Assembly (NCBI RefSeq): GCF_031082405.1
Contig: NZ_JAVHJU010000042.1
Span: 1-64,000, forward strand
From: Amycolatopsis sp. A133
GTDB lineage: Bacteria > Actinomycetota > Actinomycetes > Mycobacteriales > Pseudonocardiaceae
DNA length: 64,000 bases
Direction: 5' to 3'
This document shows positions 62,044 to 64,000 of the stretch, piece by piece. Position 1 is the stretch's first letter. The number at the start of each line of letters is the position of its first letter. The translations under genes and the position numbers were made by a program. A model generated the notes under the pieces. The model did no database searches, was not told the origin of the DNA, and saw only the letters and a list, made by a program, of their open reading frames with translations.

Positions 62044-63084
62044 TCAGGAGTCCAGGGCGAGCGGCAGCGTCTTCCGCACCCCGGCACCGTGCCGCCCGTG
62101 CAGCGGGACCACCGAGGGCGGCGCGGGAACCGGCGCACCCGGCCGGGCCCCCACCCGGATCGTCACTTCCGCTTTCTCCTTGCCGCCCGCCGTCCGCGTC
62201 AGCGTGTACGACGTGGCCGTGAAGGCCGCCCCGGGGACCGCTGTGTCCAGGACCCGCGGTGACCGCGTGGTGAAGCATCTCTGCGTCGAATCGCCCCACA
62301 CCCAGGACTGCCACCGGTCGGGCGGCCCGGCAGCCGGCCCCTGGACGCCCAGTGCCACCCGCAGTTCCTTCGCCAGCTCTCCGGCTTCCAGCACCGTGCT
62401 CTGGTAGCCGGCCTCCGCCAGCACGCCCATCAAGCTCAACGCCGCCGACGCCGTGCTCCGCAGCGCCCCGAGGTCGCCGCCGCCGCGGGCCAGCGCCGCG
62501 ATCGGGGCGAGGTCCGGCCGGTAGCGCACCGCCAGCCAGCGCACCCGCAGCACCTGGTCACCCCGGGGAACCGCCCACGTCAGCAGCTGCGCCGACGCCA
62601 GGGGGATGTCCGCGCGCCGGTACGCCGAGCGCAGGGCTTCGACCAGCGGCTCCGGCGCTCCCGGGCCGGGCGTCAGGCGGATCAGCGCGCTCCAGCCGCC
62701 GTCGATCTCCGCGACGCCGAAGCGGTTGCCCGCGCGGTCGACGTGCTGGCGCACCCGCACCGGCCCGGCCACGCGCAGCAGCGGATCCGGGCCTTCGCGG
62801 CGGGTGTCGTGGCGGCGCAACCGGAACGCCGTCCACGTCAGCGCCCAGCCCGCCAGGTGCCGCCCGGCGAAGCGCACCGACGTCAGCAGCACGGCCAAGC
62901 CCGCTCCGACGCCGACGCCGAGCCGGACCGGCTGCGTGACGCCGTCGACGAGCCACGCGAGCAGCACGGCGATCGCGGCGAGCTCCCACAGCGCCGCCTG
63001 CAGCGGCCGGATCGGCAGCAGCCACGGCAGCGGCGTGGACGCGGGCCGCGACGGTGCCGGGCGGACGGCGGTATCGACGGACAC
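62044..63084 (-). CDS. eccE: ESX secretion protein EccE
   Basis: The 346-residue protein has two membrane helices near the N-terminus (about residues 30-50 and 55-75) and a soluble domain (about 90-346). It has the usual EccE layout but weak sequence identity. Its GTG start is divergent from eccB, 141 nt away. Local order (eccD, eccE, eccB) plus topology make EccE the best call. Confidence 0.82.
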   Translation of the reverse strand: MSVDTAVRPAPSRPASTPLPWLLPIRPLQAALWELAAIAVLLAWLVDGVTQPVRLGVGVGAGLAVLLTSVRFAGRHLAGWALTWTAFRLRRHDTRREGPDPLLRVAGPVRVRQHVDRAGNRFGVAEIDGGWSALIRLTPGPGAPEPLVEALRSAYRRADIPLASAQLLTWAVPRGDQVLRVRWLAVRYRPDLAPIAALARGGGDLGALRSTASAALSLMGVLAEAGYQSTVLEAGELAKELRVALGVQGPAAGPPDRWQSWVWGDSTQRCFTTRSPRVLDTAVPGAAFTATSYTLTRTAGGKEKAEVTIRVGARPGAPVPAPPSVVPLHGRHGAGVRKTLPLALDS

Positions 63085-63225
63085 GGGCTCCCCTTTCCCC
63101 GGCCTCCGACGCTACTGCCTCGCCAGATGGGGCGTGGGCGTAAAAATTACCCTCGCCGCTCCCTGATCCGGTGCCTAGCATCGGCCACTCGGAGGGTCGA
63201 CGCACACAGCCGGGGGCACAGCAGC

Positions 63226-64000
63226 GTGTGGACGCAGCGGGACCAGATCCAGGCGTACCAGTTCCTCCGCCGCAGGCTCGTCTCCGCGCTCGTCGCCGCC
63301 GACGCCAACCACCCCGTCTCGCCCAGCCGCCGGCTCGTGCTGGGCACGGTGCTGGGCGTCGTGGCCGCCCTGCTGGTCACCGCCGTCTTCGGCATCATCG
63401 GCCTGCTGAACCCCTCCGGCGGCAAGGACTGGCTGGCCGGCGGCAAGGTGATCGTCGAGGAGGGCACCGGCGCGCGGTTCGTGCTCGGCGCCGACGGCGT
63501 GCTGCACCCGGTGCTCAACTACGCGTCCGCGCGGCTGCTGGCCGGCGGCAACGGCGACGCGACCGTGTCCGTGTCGCCGGAGAACCTCGGCAAGGCGGGC
63601 CGCGGCGACCAGATCGGCATCCCCGGCGCGCCCGACTCGCTGCCGACGGCGAACGCCCTCGTGACCGGTGCCTGGACGAGCTGCAGCCGGACCACGCAGG
63701 ACGCGCCCGCGTCGGCCGAACCGCGCACCGCCGTGCTGCTGGCCCCGCCCGCGTCCGGCGTCGAACTGCCGCGGGACCAGGGCGTGATCGTGCGGCTGCC
63801 GCAGGGCGAGCGGTTCCTGCTCGCCGGCGGACGGCGCTACAAACTGAGCGACGAGGCCGCGACCGCGCTGCAGTTCGACAGCTACCCGACGATCGCGGTG
63901 GCGTCGCGGTGGCTCGACACCGTCCCGGCCGGCCGGGACCTCACCGCGCTGCCGGTCGGCGGCGCCGGCGACCCGGGGCCCGCCGTGGGCGGCCGCCCCA
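63226..64000 (+). CDS. eccB: ESX secretion protein EccB, truncated by window end
   Basis: Only the first 258 codons are in the window. The start VWTQRDQIQAYQFLRRRLVS is the classic EccB N-terminus, followed by one membrane helix (about residues 40-65) and the first part of the R1-repeat periplasmic domain (KVIVEEGTGARFVLGADG). The start is a GTG with a G-rich site upstream. EccB forms the periplasmic part of the channel and has ATPase activity in some systems. Confidence 0.93.
   Translation, partial: MWTQRDQIQAYQFLRRRLVSALVAADANHPVSPSRRLVLGTVLGVVAALLVTAVFGIIGLLNPSGGKDWLAGGKVIVEEGTGARFVLGADGVLHPVLNYASARLLAGGNGDATVSVSPENLGKAGRGDQIGIPGAPDSLPTANALVTGAWTSCSRTTQDAPASAEPRTAVLLAPPASGVELPRDQGVIVRLPQGERFLLAGGRRYKLSDEAATALQFDSYPTIAVASRWLDTVPAGRDLTALPVGGAGDPGPAVGGRP

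Overview
The window is GC-rich, with many GTG starts and short intergenic gaps. Its gene content is that of a mycothiol-using actinomycete: a QcrCAB/CtaE branch with a diheme cytochrome c, an ESX (type VII) secretion locus, a PimB'-type mannosyltransferase and BsaP. Gene order resembles two Mycobacterium tuberculosis blocks (Rv2188c-Rv2201 and Rv1589-Rv1596). The overall style points to Pseudonocardiaceae, probably Amycolatopsis. The genus is inferred from gene content; no marker RNA gene is present.

Positions 1-24000 hold respiratory and cell-envelope genes. Oxidase subunits ctaC-ctaF are divergent from asnB. The cytochrome bcc operon ctaE-qcrC-qcrA-qcrB is divergent from a trpD cluster. Further genes are an exonuclease/GIY-YIG protein, an NYN-domain protein, an NlpC/P60 hydrolase and the mannosyltransferase. 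Several small regulator/enzyme pairs lie between them (GlxA-type with an EamA exporter, MerR with a mycothiol-dependent enzyme), plus a P450 and an SRPBCC protein.

Positions 23500-39700 form a vitamin and cofactor region. bioA is followed by two tandem SulP-STAS-carbonic anhydrase fusions, then bioD, bioB and bsaP; bioF is not here. Next come a base-composition anomaly with small broken ORFs, DUF2567, a frameshifted M48 peptidase, a LON-substrate-binding protein, and an NrtR-type Nudix regulator divergent from nadA-nadB-nadC. A perfect 8-bp-arm palindrome lies in the NrtR/nadA promoter.

Positions 39700-64000 form an ESX-type secretion locus. It has a mycosin-like protein that has lost its catalytic residues, a minus-strand operon with two WXG100-size proteins, a PPE/EspB-like protein and a DUF1023-type hydrolase, and then eccC, a substrate operon ending in eccD, eccE and the start of eccB. 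Unrelated genes are interleaved: an AMP-dependent ligase, a membrane protein, a trypsin-like protease, decaying immunity-type genes, and a GH30 glucuronoxylanase with a LacI-type operator. The dead mycosin, the atypical WXG turns, the candidate effector with an LpqN-like partner and the immunity remnants make this the most interesting part.

Palindromic or 21-nt repeat elements fill most of the convergent gene gaps and probably act as bidirectional terminators.
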